A stretch of 64,000 nt of DNA from Vicugna pacos (GCF_048564905.1 NC_133005.1:6761001-6825000), one strand, 5' to 3'. Shown: positions 34,376 through 46,811, counted from the stretch's first letter. The notes: generated by a model from the letters alone, not told the origin. Translations and numbers: made by a program.

Positions 34376-36050
34376 TCATGACTACACTTAGAAGTCACTG
34401 GAGCACAGTCACCTACATTTGGCCCCAGAGGCTTATATTCGTCTGTCTTTAGTTTGGCATCTGTGTACTAAACAGGCTTTACTTTGATTCATGTTACGTA
34501 ATGTAGAATGAAACATAACCGGTCTCATCTGGTGTTTCATTTATATGTTCATCCTAAGAAGGGTTCAGATGTGCATTGCAGGCAGGGTTTCTTTCATCCC
34601 CAATATTTTTTTAAAAAGGTATCTATATCTATATATTTATGTAACTATACATTTACATATGTATGAAAGTATCTATATTCCGGTCAAGAGTAGGAAAATT
34701 AACTAAAAGAGAGGAAAGAGGCCTTGCCACCTACAGTATGGTTTTCCCAAAGCCTCCTTACATAAAAGCTGTTAATTTAATAATAAAACTTGAACTTGCT
34801 TTTTAGTGTAAAAAGCAAGATTTGTTCCCTCCACCCCACCTGCCCTGGGACAGATGCCAGCCAGTGATAGTACTGAATATGTGACTGAAGAAAAGAAAAA
34901 AAGAAAAGAAAAACAGACATTGACAGCAGTAACCAAAATCGGCTTTAAATATTGTTAGGGAATTTCTTTCATTTCAAAATAAATCCAAGTCTATGATACT
35001 CATGTCGCATCACTAAAAATTCCATAGTTAATGAGACTTCAAAACCCTTGTTTGATCAGTTTTTCACATCCACTTGCCATACATAATTCTTAGAAAGGAT
35101 TTCTGTTGGCCAGAACATGTTATTGTATTTTTCAATTGGTTTAGGTTACTATAAACAACTAGAAGTTTTAAGCAGTGAATCAAACTCAATTTTTCCCAAT
35201 TTGCTACTACACAATTAAGACCTTTAATCTTTTTTATTATTCTCCAATCATTGGACTGCAGATGTAAAACAATACACGTTTTATTTTAGATATTACTCAT
35301 ACATGTCAGACTTAATAACTTTATCTTCCAGCCTTCTGCTCCAAACCCCAATGTCTCAGACCATTTACTTCAGTAATGAAGCTCAAATACTCTAGAAGAA
35401 CTCTTCAAACACTATGGATAAAATCATCACACATTCTAATGTTCATGGTTATTTAAAAAAATGTTGCATCCAAATAGAATTACTTGATACATTTTTAAAT
35501 TCAAAAGAGAAGGATATTAAGAGCTTTGAAAAACTCAGTATAATAATGCAAATAAAACATTAATAAAAGGGAAGAAAACAATAACAAGTGTTACTTTGAG
35601 GAATTAAAAGGCTCTTTAATTCACTTTACTAAAACTTACCAATCCATCATTCACAATATAGTAATGGATAGCTAGTGGGCACTCAGCTAGTCAACAGTGT
35701 CGGTTACCAGACATTAGGAAGTCATTCCATCCAGGAATTAAGCAAGAAAAGAAGTGGTTCTTGCCTAAGCACAAAGCACACGTGCACAAGTCAGTTTCTC
35801 GGGCTCCCATTTAGCGTTTATTGACTGTCAACTCAGAATTCTTGTTGCCACGTTTCCCATTTCACAGCACACGGAAACCCCAAGGCATACAGGCAAGAGA
35901 CAGAGCAAACCAATGTGCTCTCTTGTCCTTGTACTCTACAGGGTTGAAATCAAACATACTTGCTATTTTAATATTGGAACAAGGCAAAAATAACTTAGCT
36001 GCTTACTGCAGGATATATATGTTGTCATAAAATATAAACCATAAACCAGC
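34376..36050. other. A+T-rich unique DNA
   Basis: About 1.7 kb without a recognised gene or family. A TATC/TATA-rich patch lies at 34617-34675. Confidence 0.35.
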
Positions 36051-36360
36051 TGAAATAGCCTGTTTACTCATGCCAACAGCTTGATCACCAGGGCTTGCTT
36101 TAGACCTGCAACCTCACTGTGCCCACCAGTTCAAAGCTATTATGGCATTAAACTCTGCCAAGTCACCGCCACTTCCCTGCATTGTAAGATCCACCTTAAA
36201 ATCACCCAGTTCATATCCGACACTACAAATATTCTCTCCTAATTTCCTCACTTTGAGTTACTACAAGGGCTATCAAGATGATGACCATTCATTCTATAAC
36301 ATGCTTAATAAACCCAGCTTTTCCTGATATCCAGATTTTTGGGTGGACTTCTGGACGACT
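36051..36360 (+). mobile_element. Possible old LTR
   Basis: A promoter-to-polyadenylation style layout ends in 'gcttaataaacccagctttt' and 'ttgggtggacttctgg', resembling the closing part of several ERV LTRs. Family not recognised; fossil at best. Confidence 0.3.
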
Positions 36361-36839
36361 GACTGTCCAAACAGATACACGGATGAGGAGGAGAAGTGGC
36401 AACCACTGTGACAGGAAACATCTCAAACTTTACAAACCAAGCACAGGGGCTTAAATATACATAACAGTCCAGGTCAATAACATTCCTCTTTATTTCAGTA
36501 AACTTTCATAATGTTCCCTTATTAGAATACAGAATAAAAATGAAGTTCATGATGATAAATGATGGCATCATTAATATAATTTTAAATCATCTTCAACATA
36601 ATCTGTTTAAGAAGACAGGGAAATGTATAATATATTTTACAGAGAGTTCTACCAAAATTAAATAATGTTTTTAAAGTTTTGGCAAATATCCAAAGCTTTC
36701 TGGAAAACTAGGCTGTCCAGGTGATGTATTCTCAGGGGCTCCAGTTAGCTGAGGTCACACCATACTGTATGCAATCAATTACCAGCTTCTGAATTGCTAA
36801 GGAAAGCTGTGCCTTGGCCCTAAATGGCTCACAATTCAA
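36361..36839. other. A+T-rich unique DNA
   Basis: Nothing recognised. Confidence 0.35.
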
Positions 36840-37002
36840 GGAATTCATGTTTTACAAATGGCAAGTTAAGTCCACAGGCTTTTTAATCAGACAGAAAAGC
36901 ATTTTATTTGCAGCTCTACAGTTTTCTAGACTTGCCACCCAAAGCAAATTAGTTAACTGCTCTGACCATCAATTTATTTGTCTGTTAAAAAAGAATAGAG
37001 AC
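36840..37002 (+). repeat. MIR SINE, 5' part (split by L1)
   Basis: Sense MIR: 'ggctttttaatcagacagaa' then decayed head, 'agcaaattagttaactgctc' and 'atttatttgtctgttaaaa'. It breaks off at the A-rich site and its 3' part resumes at about 39915 after the L1. Confidence 0.7.
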
Positions 37003-39915
37003 AAAGTTCTGGATCAAGATGGCAGAGTAGGAATATCCTGAGCTCACCTTCCTCTTTGGTATAGACATACCAAAACTACAACTATGTGAAAAACAGCTAG
37101 CTCTGAGGATAATCTGAGACCAGCAGAACATCTTTTCTACAACTGAGGATATAAAACAAAGGCCACAATGAGATGGGTAGGAAGGGCAGGCACCCAGTCT
37201 GGTCAGATCCCACACCCCGGAACAGCAACCCATGAGTGGGAGCAATATCCCCAAGCCCAGGGGTCCCCGCTGAGGAGTGAGGGGTCGTAGCCCCACCCTG
37301 GGCTCCCCAGCCTGGGGGACCTGCACCGGGAAGACAAGCTCCCATAACATCTGGTTTTAAAAACCAGCAGGGCTTACCTCCAGGAGGGACAGTGTGCTGT
37401 GGGAAACTGAGGATCTGCCCTTAAAGAGTTTGTGCAAAAACTTCCTCCCTCCAAGTCCCAGCACAGAGACAGCAGCTTGAAAAATGAAGAGATTCACAGA
37501 CTAATTTTAGGGCATGTGCAAGAGGCAGTTATACTGTGGAATTTTCTCCAAGGAAAGAAGTGCTAGCAGGTGCCATTTTCTTAACTCTCCTTCCATGTAG
37601 CTGGCCTGGCACTGGTGGATTCCTCTTCTCTGGCAATGGTGAGTTTCTCTTCTGCATCAACTTAGCAGACACCATGTGCCCTGCCTCAGCATTTCCCTGA
37701 GGACACACCCCACACAACTCACTCTGCCCAGCTGGTCCCTCCTGAGTGGCTCCTGCCCCACTCCACTCAGTGGATGGTCCTGGCTGGCACTGGCACTCCT
37801 CTAAGGCAGCCCTCATTCCAGGGGGCCAGCCCCGCACATCAGCACACCCACAGCAGTCATAGTCACAGCTCTTGGTCAGTTTGGCTGGGGAATATTCCTG
37901 CCCATCAGGGCACCTGCAGCAATCATGACCCAAACACAACAGGAAGGTGCATACAGCCCACACAGGGGGCACCTGTGAAGCACCTGGCTCTGGTGGTGAC
38001 CAGGGGGGATCATGCCACTTGGCCTCAGAGGACACTCTCTACATAGGGCCACAATTTCAAGACCAAGAGATGTAGCTGATATACCTAATAAATAAAAAAA
38101 AAACAAACACAGAGAATTAAGCAAAAAGAGGAAACAAAGAGATACCTGCTAATAAGAATAAGACAAAACCCCAAATAAAGAATTAAATAAAATGGAGACA
38201 AGCAATTTACAAAAAAAAAGTGTTCAAAATAATACTTTTAAAGATGCTTGCTGAACTCTTGAGAAGAATAAATGAACTCAGTGAGAACTTCAAGAAAGAG
38301 ACAGAAAATATAAAAAAGAACAAATCTGAAGTGAAGAATGAAATAATTAAAATGGAAACTATACTAGAGAAAATCCACAGTAGATTAGAGGATGCAGGAT
38401 GCAGGATAATGGATCAGCAACCTGGAAAACAGAGTAGTGGAAATCACTCAACCAGAACAGCAAAAATAAAAAGAATTTATAAGGACCTCTGAGACAACAT
38501 CAGGCTACTAACATGCACATTATAGGGGTTCCAGAAGAAGAGAGAGAAAGGAAAAGAAAACTTATTTGAAGAAACAATTGCTGAATACTTCCCTAATCTG
38601 GTGAAAGAAACAGACATCCAAGTCTAGGAAACACAGCGTTCCACGCAAGATGAATCCAAAGAGACCCACACCAAGACATACTATAATTAAAATATCAAAA
38701 AATTAAAGAGAGAATCTTAAAAGCAGCAAAAGAAAAACAACTAGTCACATACAAGTGAACCCCTATAAAGACTATCTGCTGATTTTTTAGCAGGTATATT
38801 ATATGCCAGAAGGCACTACATTAAACTAAAAAGTTCCTGCACAACAAAGGGAATGATTAACAAAACAAAAGGGAATTCACTGAATGGGAGAAGGTATATG
38901 CAAATGTTATATCTGATGAAGGGTTACTGTCCAAAACATATAAAGAACATATACAATTTAACATCCAAAAAAAAAAGTGATTAAAAAATGGGCAGAGGTC
39001 CTGAACCTGAATAGACATTTTTCCAAAGAAGACATATAGATGGCCAACAGATACATAAAAAGATGTTCAATATCGTTAATCATCAGGAAAATGCAAATCA
39101 AAACCAAAATGAGGTACCATCTTACATCTGTCAGAATAGTTATCATTAAAATGACAACACGTAACAACTGTTGGTGAGGATGTGGAAAAAGGGAACCCTG
39201 TGCGCCATTGGTGGGAGTGTATATTGGTATAGCCACCATACAAAACATTATAGAGGTTCCTCAAAAAAATTAAAAATAGAACTACCATATGACTCAGCAA
39301 TTCCACTTCTGGGTATTTATATAAAGAAAACAAAAACATTAATTTGAAAAGATAAATCCACCCCTCTGTTCACTGTAGCATTATTTATAATATCTAACAT
39401 ATGGAAGCAACCTAAGTGTTCATTGATACATAAATGAGTAAAGAAGATACTACACATGATGGAATACTACTCAGCCATGAAAAATAATGCTATCTTGCCA
39501 TTTTTGACAACATGGATGGATCTAAGTAAAATAAGTCAGAAAGACATATACTGTGTGATTTCACTTATATGAGGGATCTAAAAAACAAAACAAATGAACA
39601 AACATAACAAACTAAAACAGACTCATAGATACAGAGAGCAAACTGGTGGTCACCAGAGGGGTGGCCAGTGGACGGCTGGGCTTTGGTGAAAGAGATTAAG
39701 AGATACAGACTTTCAGATGTAACGTAATTAAGTCATGGGATACAATGTTCCACATAGGGAAAATAGTCAATAATATTTTAAAAACTTTGTATGGTGACAG
39801 GTGGCTACTAGATTTAGGGTGCTTGATCAATTTATAATGTACCTAAATGCAGATGAACTATGCTGTGCACTCAAAGCTAGTATAATGCTGTATGTCAACA
39901 ATACTTCAGTAAAAA
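37003..39915 (+). mobile_element. L1 lacking most of ORF2 (half-L1 form)
   Basis: Sense L1 inserted in a MIR. Parts in order: 5' UTR with the 'caagatggcagagtagga' start (37003 to about 38150), ORF1 region (about 38180-38820), then an abrupt jump near 38825 to the last part of ORF2 ('gaatgggagaaggtatatgc', 'aatgggcagaggtcctgaac', 'tggaatactactcagccatg') and the 3' UTR to a decayed tail at about 39915. Roughly 3 kb of ORF2 (endonuclease and most reverse transcriptase) is absent. Open frames in the 5' UTR on both strands are not genes. The 3' text is of the L1MA-like age class. Confidence 0.85.
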
Positions 39916-39985
39916 ATATCAACCTCATAGAGCTCCTGTGAGATTACAATGTTCTTAGCACCTTGTTAGATGAAGAAGTAATTTA
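39916..39985 (+). repeat. MIR SINE, 3' part
   Basis: 'atcaacctcatagagctcct' then 'gtgagattacaatgttctta' and 'gcaccttg' continue the MIR that stops at 37002. Confidence 0.65.
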
Positions 39986-39989
39986 TCAG

Positions 39990-40125
39990 TGCATATATTA
40001 GCAGATATTATTATAGGTATTTGACATCTATGAACCCTTTTAAGTGCTATAATCATACTTGTGGTTAAAGCTATTAATTTCCCCGGTCTACAGATGAAAA
40101 GAATGAGGCTCAGAATATGAAATAA
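39990..40125 (-). repeat. Second MIR, opposite strand, first part
   Basis: 'gcagatattattataggtat', 'atttccccggtctacagatg' then 'aaaagaatgaggctcagaat': antisense MIR, broken at about 40125. Confidence 0.65.
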
Positions 40126-40129
40126 TCTA

Positions 40130-40358
40130 CTAAAGTATAAACTACTACATATAAAATAGATGAACAACAAGGTCCTACTGTATAGCACAGGAAACTATAT
40201 CAATATCTTGCAATAAACCATACTGGAAAAGAATATGAAATATATATGTTTATATAGTGTGTATAGTATAGATATCTGAATCACTTTGCTGTACACCAGA
40301 AACTAACACAACACTACAAATGAACTATACGTCAATAAAAATTTAAAAAGAAAAAAAT
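40130..40358 (+). mobile_element. 5'-truncated L1 tail (cetartiodactyl type)
   Basis: 'caaggtcctactgtatagca', 'aatcactttgctgtacacca', 'gaaactaacacaacact' and 'cgtcaataaaaatt' with A-rich end: the L1 3' end common in cetartiodactyls. It splits an antisense MIR. No clear target-site duplication found. Confidence 0.8.
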
Positions 40359-40450
40359 CCTTGCTGCCCTGACCCAGTTAGCAAGTGGAGAGCTGAGATT
40401 CAAATCTAGGTGGTTTGCTCCCTAGTCTTGAGTCCTCATCATGCTGCTAA
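40359..40450 (-). repeat. Second MIR, remainder
   Basis: 'ccagttagcaagtggagagc' then 'tgagattcaaatctaggtgg' and 'tcttgagtcctcatcatgct' continue the antisense MIR from 40125. Confidence 0.7.
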
Positions 40451-41222
40451 GCAGCAAATGATAACAAAACTGAAGACAAGGTTTCAAGAAATCACGTTGC
40501 ATTGAAATATCCACCAAATTATTAATGATTGCAGCTGACACGTCTTGATTTTTCTTTATGATAAAAAGTCCAGGAGATAGTTAATGGAATCTGTACTGTC
40601 TACCATTTTTTTTGAACTGAAGGAAAAAACCTAATCTTAATCAATTACCTCTTAATCTGGCAAAATCCCATTTCTTTGCTTCACAAGGCACAGAGGGAGA
40701 AACCATGTAACCAGGTTAAAAATGTACACTGAAGATTTCATTAATTCTCTTGTTTCCTTGCAAGTTGAAGAGACATGTTAAAATAAATGTTCCGCCATAC
40801 TGGAACTAACTGGATGGGGGTATGATTGAAAAGAGAGCCCTGCCAAAGTCTTGTAAGGCATATCAAGAAAGATTTATCTGTGGATGATACAGGACAGAGT
40901 GATCGATAAAATTTGAGGATAAGATTAGCTTAGAGAATAAAATTGGGTAAAACAAACCTAAAATAAATGAAATCAGACCTTGATAAAACAAAGCAAAACA
41001 ATCCAAACTAAGCTATAGTCTTTGCCTGGGTGACGGAGGAATTTGAGGTAAGTTGCTAGTGTTCACTGTCTTACAAAGGGTATGAAGTGATTCCTCGCAC
41101 TGCAGTTAACCTTTTCATAATTTAGCTTTGCACATGGGGAAGTAATATATTGTCTTACAAATCTGAAATGGCTGCTGTAGAGCCAGGTTTCTTATTATAA
41201 ATCAATAAATCCATCTTCTGGT
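40451..41222. other. A+T-rich unique DNA
   Basis: No gene or named repeat seen. Confidence 0.4.
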
Positions 41223-41230
41223 CTACAGAC

Positions 41231-41431
41231 CAGGGGTCAGGAAACTCTTACTATAAAAGATCAGATAGTAAATATCTTAGGCTTGTGGATCATATACTCT
41301 CAGCTCCAATGACTCAATTTTGATATCATAGTGCAAGGGCAGCACAAGACAAATCGTAAACCAATGGGCATGGCTGTTTTCCAAGAAAACTTTATGTATA
41401 CAAATAGGCAATAGGCCAGACGTGACCCCTG
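41231..41431 (+). mobile_element. hAT-Charlie-type MITE
   Basis: Starts CAGGGGTC and ends GACCCCTG (exact 8-bp inverted ends). Inside: 'agatcagatagtaaatatct' then 'taggcttgtgg', and 'atgggcatggctgttttcca'. Flanked by CTACAGAC (41223-41230) and CTATAGAC (41432-41439), a 7-of-8 match of the length hAT elements make. No coding capacity. Confidence 0.88.
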
Positions 41432-41459
41432 CTATAGACGGTCAGGATCTTGTGTGTTA

Positions 41460-41925
41460 GTGTGGTAGGCAGAATGCTGGCCTCCCAAACACATCTGCGC
41501 CCAGCCCCCAGCACCTGTGAATATGCTACCTTACATGGTGAGAGGGCTCTGCTGTTGTGATTAAGTTAATGCTTTTGAGACAGGAGGATGATCCTAGATT
41601 GTTCCAGTGGGTCTGATGTCATCACAAAGGTCCTAAGGGGAAAAGAGGGAGGCAGGAAAGTCTGACAGAGAAAGAAAGTGATGATGTGATGATGTAGGCA
41701 AAAGTGAGTGACATGCCTTTTAGAACCTGGAAAAGGCAAAACATGGATTCTCCCCTCAAGCCCCCAGAAGGAGCACAGCCCTGGCAACACTTTGATTATA
41801 GCCTAGTGAGCCCTATTTTAGGCGTCAGAGCTCCAGCTCTGTAAGACAATAAACGTACGTGCTGAAAGCTGTTAGGTTTGTAACCATTTGTCACAGCAGC
41901 AGGAGGAAACTCAGACATTTGGGTT
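41460..41925 (+). mobile_element. MLT1-like LTR (MaLR/ERVL)
   Basis: Characteristic phrases in order: 'gtggtaggcagaatgctggc', 'cacctgtgaatatgctacct', 'cagattgttcc'-like text, 'aagcccccagaaggagcaca' and 'ctccagctctgtaagacaat'. About 465 bp, so close to full LTR length. An old solo LTR with many changes. Confidence 0.75.
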
Positions 41926-42780
41926 AGCATGGGTCTGACGAGGCCTCTTCAGACTTGGAATGTACTATGTCTGCTTGGTTAAGCTGGAGCTGTTTCTAGA
42001 ATCCTTGCCCTATATTGTTCCCAAGTTAGATTTGAAAGGCAGACGTGAGAGCAGCCATTGCACTCGGAAGGTTGTAACAGATACATTTACACAACAGCAC
42101 GAGGGGTGCGGGAGGTCCAGGTCACTCTCACTGTCCATCAGTGCCTGAGCCTGTTGGCCTGTCATTGTCCCCAAGTCAACCACAGATGCTTACTCGTGGT
42201 CCCACAGGAGTGACAGCCACATAGAAGCCCAGCCTCCCACTAGATTCTCACAAACCTCTTCATCATCCTATTGTGGTGGCTGGACACGCTTGGCTCATCA
42301 GAGAACTGGTTTGTGACCCCTCTGAGCCTCCAGCTTCCCACTGGGACCTTCATTTTCCCAGATCCTCCCACATGGTTTAAGTCTTAACTCCTATAATAAA
42401 TTCATTACACCAAAACATATAATGGTTCTGACTCCGTGATCAATTCCTGCCTGATACTGAATACCTTAACAAAAGCAAAGGTTGGACCCACAGATCCAAA
42501 GAGCGTATGTGATGCCCCCGTCAAAGCAATACCATGCACGAGACAGGCCCCGGTGAGCAGCTGGCCTCTCCATGTGGCATCTTTCTCTTGTGACTCTGTG
42601 GCTACAGTGGCCTGTCCACAAGCTTACAGGCAAGAGACACTGGGAGGAGCAGGAACCAGGGGTCTGGTCCAGCCTCAGCTCTGCCAGCCATCCTGGGAAA
42701 GTCCCTTAAACCTTCTGGTGATGCTCTCCTGGCCCCCAGAATGAAGGAGGGGGTGGTGGGCTTCTCACAAGTATTTGGTG
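41926..42780. other. No gene recognised
   Basis: Moderate G+C unique DNA. The 102-codon open frame at 42436-42744 has no domain. Confidence 0.4.
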
Positions 42781-43115
42781 CTGTTCCCTGAGGAAAGATA
42801 AGACTTCCTGTTTCCCTGTCCTATTAAACCTAGGGACGCCATGTGACTTGTTCTAGTTAATGAAAAGTGAGGGTAAGTGCCATGACGAAATTTTAAGACC
42901 TGCCTTCTCTCTTTCGCTCCTGCTGCTATGACAGGCAACGAACATTCTAGGGAGGTCAGGTCCCAGAGGGCAGGTGATGTTTAAGTAGAGCTGCAGCCAC
43001 CCAGGAGGGACATGCAGGCTGGGGTAAAATTCAGCGATTGAGGTTGTAAGCCACCGAAGCGTTGGGAGTCACTTCACCACGACACAGGAAATACTGACTG
43101 ACACAGGACCGAACA
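42781..43115 (+). mobile_element. Possible MaLR-type LTR remnant
   Basis: 'gccatgtgacttgttctagt' then 'taatgaaaagtgagg', and 'ttgtaagccaccgaag' before 'ctgactgacacagg', follow the order of an old LTR-type repeat. Family uncertain. Confidence 0.45.
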
Positions 43116-44480
43116 AGAGGATCCTTCTACATTCATTTCAAACACCCTGATTTGTAGCAAACTTCAAGATGAGTTTTTAGGATAGCAATACATACGTAAT
43201 TTCATTTTTCAAAATGCCCATTGGCACAAAACAGAAGTCTAGTATACCTGCTCAAAATTAATTCATAGAAATATATGCTATAAAATAATCTTGACATTAG
43301 CCCTTTGTTTACATAGTACCTAAAATCTACATAATATTGAACACCTTCAGTGACTGAATCTTGAAATAAAGAGACTGAATTGACAAAGTTTTAGTCAAGG
43401 TTGCACAGATATCATTTATACACTTTCTTACAAAAGATTAGCTAATTATTTTTTCCTATCTACTGTCTTCTTAATATAGCTTCTGGCATTGAGCTGAAGA
43501 ATTCATACTTGGGGCTTATCAACCTCAAACGGTAACAATTCAGAGACATTTAATTAACTGTGTGTTAAGTAGTTGTATTTTTTAGGTGGTTACCTGGAAT
43601 GTTCTCAACGTAAAAATTTATAGTAGTATCTTGATACCTAAGAATCAGTCTCGTAAATTGAAAAAAAAAATAGCAGATTAAAAAAAAAAACTAGTCACTT
43701 GGAAATAAAGATGTAAAAAAAGAAAAAGACAAGACAGGAGAAAGGGAGAAAGAAGGATGAAATGTTAAAATATCATTGAGAACAGGGAAACTATGTGCAA
43801 ATCCAACTTTTCCCAAACTTCACAATGAATGAGACTTCTCTAAAATTGGTGTTAATATTTCATTTTACTCCAAAATCCTTCATTAAGGGTTACAGGGGAC
43901 ACAATTTGTTTTATGAGCTTTCTTCTGGTTGTTTTCTTCTTTCTCATCCTAAAAGGCTCAGTAGTGCCAAATGTGCCACAATTTTATCGAGCTACATGTT
44001 GTAAAACAATGTACTTCATGTATATTCAGTGAGCGTTTACCCTGGGGAACCTCTAAGCCTGAGGTTTTCCAACCAAGGAATGAGCACAGACATGGCGTTA
44101 TCATTGATCTGACTTCATCAATTTCCAGCACATGAAAGCATGGCAGCCTTTCGATGGCAGGACAAGCCATTCTGAGGGTAAATATTCCAAGTGGTTAAAT
44201 AAAAAGAGCATTGGATATTGTCTTCAGCTCTATTTTGTTTATCTGATTCATTTCGGAAATCTAAAATGGTTCCTGATTTCTTTCCAACTCACAATTAAAA
44301 CTCCAGTCCCTGCCCTCGCTTAACTAAATGCCTTCTGTTCTCACAAAGAAAGATATTTCCTCACCTTCTGTGGTAAAGATTGTATCTCATCATTTCTTTA
44401 AAATAGTCATCAGATCTTGATACACACAAGTGAAGCTTTCATAGATTAATCATTAATTTATTCATCCCACACTCATTCCA
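43116..44480. other. A+T-rich unique DNA
   Basis: About 1.4 kb. Poly(A) patches at 43660-43690; no gene recognised. Confidence 0.4.
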
Positions 44481-44481
44481 T

Positions 44482-44760
44482 AAATATTTACTGACTGCTT
44501 GCTATGTGTTAGGCAACATGCTCAATGTTAGTGGTGAGTAAGACACACTCTGACCCCACCCTCATGGAGCTTGTGATCCAGGGAAGAAGAAAATGTTCAA
44601 ATAATCATACATATATAAATGTTAAAGATTTTTCCCTGAGGAAGCTGCACAGATGAACAGGGCAGAAAACCTAGGTGAAGAGAGGAGGGAAGATCTTTCA
44701 AGACAGAGAGAGAGGCATATGCAAAGGTCCTGTGGCATCTGCAGAGGTATCATGCCATAA
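44482..44760 (+). repeat. Old long interspersed repeat, unnamed, first part
   Basis: 'ttgctatgtgttaggcaaca' , 'cctcatggagcttgtgatcc' , 'atgcaaaggtcctgtgg' in the order expected of the repeat also found at 27845-28210. Later parts of the same type of element occur at 46240-46395, 46596-46690 and 47700-48200. Confidence 0.5.
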
Positions 44761-45212
44761 GAGGTTTAAAATATAAACAAGAAAAAGAGTAAAGTTTCAT
44801 TCTTGTATTCTTACATTCATTCTTACATTTACATTCATCCTTTGATTCATTCACTTACTGTTTTCAGAAAAACTATAATACCATGTTAAGCACTTAGGAT
44901 TATCAACCATAAATTACATTAATATGATCACAGTAAGAACACTAGCAAAGTCAGAGTAAACGAAATGTTGACGGAGCTCATGGAAATTTCTGATGAGTGT
45001 GGCAGACAGAGAACTGAGTCACCAGCAGGGAACAACACAAACAGTGACACATACGTGCTGTGCATAGGATGCTGTAGGGGTACTGAGGTACCTGAATATG
45101 CCTGGAGCAACAAGCGCCAGTCAGGGGACTCTTGTCCTACCAGAGGTGTTCCTTAATCTGAGTTGTGGAGGGCTAGCTGAAGGGGATGAGGGATTGATAA
45201 TGAAAGGAAACT
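44761..45212. other. Unique DNA
   Basis: No gene recognised; short open frames on both strands at 44928-45156 have no domain. Confidence 0.35.
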
Positions 45213-45319
45213 TCAATGAATATATATGTTCATGTATAACTGAAAAATTGTGCTCTACACTGGAATTTGACACAACATTGTAAAATGACTATAACTCAAT
45301 AAAAAAAAGTTAAAAAAAC
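45213..45319 (+). mobile_element. Very short L1 tail
   Basis: 'atgttcatgtataactgaaa', 'tgctctacactggaatttga', 'cacaacattgtaaaatgact' and the CAATAAAAA end: only the last 107 bases of the camelid-type L1. It belongs to the same subfamily as 2638-2873 and 56182-56310. Confidence 0.85.
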
Positions 45320-46239
45320 ACCATTTACAGTTGATATAATTAAGAATTGAGGAGATTAAATAATTTCTTCAAGATCACAAGGCTGGGAAGGAACAGAGCA
45401 GGGATATTTTGAACTTAGTCCTAATTCAAAGCTATGATCATATTTATTACATTGTATATTTTCCTCTAAGTACAGCTTTGGCTGCATCCCATATATGTCC
45501 TAACAACAATAATAAAGAGAGCATAACCCAATTTAAAAAAAAAATTAGAGGAAATCTTGGCAGAGGAAAGAGTTCATGCAAAGACCTGATGGCCTTCCCA
45601 GACCTTCCACGGTGTGAAAAAACTTGTATAAAACGCCAGGGCAGATGAGTCAGAGGTTGCCAGGGCCTTATGTGAAGGGCCTAAGGCAGAGATTCCCAAA
45701 TGGTTCAGTTCCCATCACCCTTGGCGTCTCAGTCATTTCCTCAGGCTGCCCTGAGACAAAAAGAAATGCTTAAGTGTTTCCTTTCTTAGGTAGCTGGGTC
45801 CAAAAAACATAAGCATTTGTGTGTTAACAGCTCAGTAGCCATTTGAAACAGTAATGGACATAAAGTAAAAGGAAATGTAATACTTTGATTTTAGTCTTAA
45901 AAACCATAATTATTTGCTAATGGGGTGGGTCCCCTGTCGGTAAAGCACAAGTCCTTAAACCCTGAAACCAGGTTGGACTCGGCCACCCACGATTCCTTTC
46001 CACATGGATTTTACTCAGTGTTTCCTTTTTATCACAGTAACAGTCAAAAACCCAGTGTGGGGATAACATGCCAATGAAGAAAAGAATGTTGAATGATATA
46101 ATTTTGAAACTGTGAATTACCTTGAAACTAACAGCCTATGTGGGTTCAACAGATGTGGAGTATCTGTCTTTCTTTCAAAATTTTCCAGTATCCTGCCCCA
46201 ATCCTGTGAGTGGTGCCCTGGGTGCCTGGGGCACCAAAC
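45320..46239. other. Unique or old repeat DNA, no gene
   Basis: Some text near 45570-45640 recalls the unnamed old repeat, but too weakly to call. No exon recognised. Confidence 0.3.
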
Positions 46240-46395
46240 TTGCATATAGTTTGGGAAGCACAGGCTGAGGTAACTGGGCTTCATTCTGAAAACTCTGGGG
46301 AATTCTTAAGGGTTTTTAATTAAAGGGAAGGGAAATATGCAATGGTCAGGGGTGTGTGTGTGTGTGTGTTAAAGTCACTCTGGCAGGATATATAA
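46240..46395 (+). repeat. Old interspersed repeat, unnamed, middle part
   Basis: 'cttcattctgaaaactctgg' , a 'caatggtcagg' stretch and 'aaagtcactctggcagg' match the middle of the repeat listed at 44482. A (GT)n run at 46351-46369 sits in it. Confidence 0.45.
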
Positions 46396-46428
46396 ACATT
46401 TAAAATAAAAGTTTAAAAACCTTTTAAT

Positions 46429-46575
46429 GAAAAATAATATGAAAACAAATATAAGTATGTGTACACATGACTGGGACATTGTGCCCTATACCAGTAATTG
46501 ACACACTGTAACTGATGGTATTTCAATTAATAAATAAATAAATACATAAATATATAAACAAACAATAAACAAATT
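46429..46575 (+). mobile_element. Short L1-type tail with (AAAT)n end
   Basis: 'catgactgggacattgtgcc' then 'ctgtaactgatggtatttca', followed by AAAT-rich tail. Near-identical 20-bp stretches AAAGTTTAAAAACCTTTTAA (46408-46427) and AAAGTTTAAAAAATCCTTAA (46576-46595) read as a target-site duplication. It interrupts the unnamed old repeat, which resumes at about 46596. Confidence 0.7.
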
Positions 46576-46595
46576 AAAGTTTAAAAAATCCTTAA

Positions 46596-46690
46596 AACTT
46601 CGAGGAGATCAGCTCAGTGGTTCAGCTGAAAGGTGATGGAAAATGGTAGCTGGGATGGAGCAGAGAAGACAGTTAGCAGAGGCTCTCAGC
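46596..46690 (+). repeat. Old interspersed repeat, unnamed, continuation
   Basis: 'gctgaaaggtgatggaaaat' then 'ggtagctgggatggagc' continues the element from 46395 beyond the L1 insertion. Confidence 0.4.
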
Positions 46691-46811
46691 TGCCTCCCTG
46701 CCCCCAGCCCTCCCAGGGGTTCTCTGCAGATAATTTCCGTCCACACAGATGGCTTCCAAGTCTCTGCCTGAGGGTGATCTCTGGCTACACGAAGTATTCA
46801 CTATGCAAGGT

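Noticed and set aside
36985-38124. Frames of up to 168 codons, Cys- and Pro-rich on the minus strand
   Set aside because: They fall in the 5' UTR of the plus-strand L1 and have no family resemblance.
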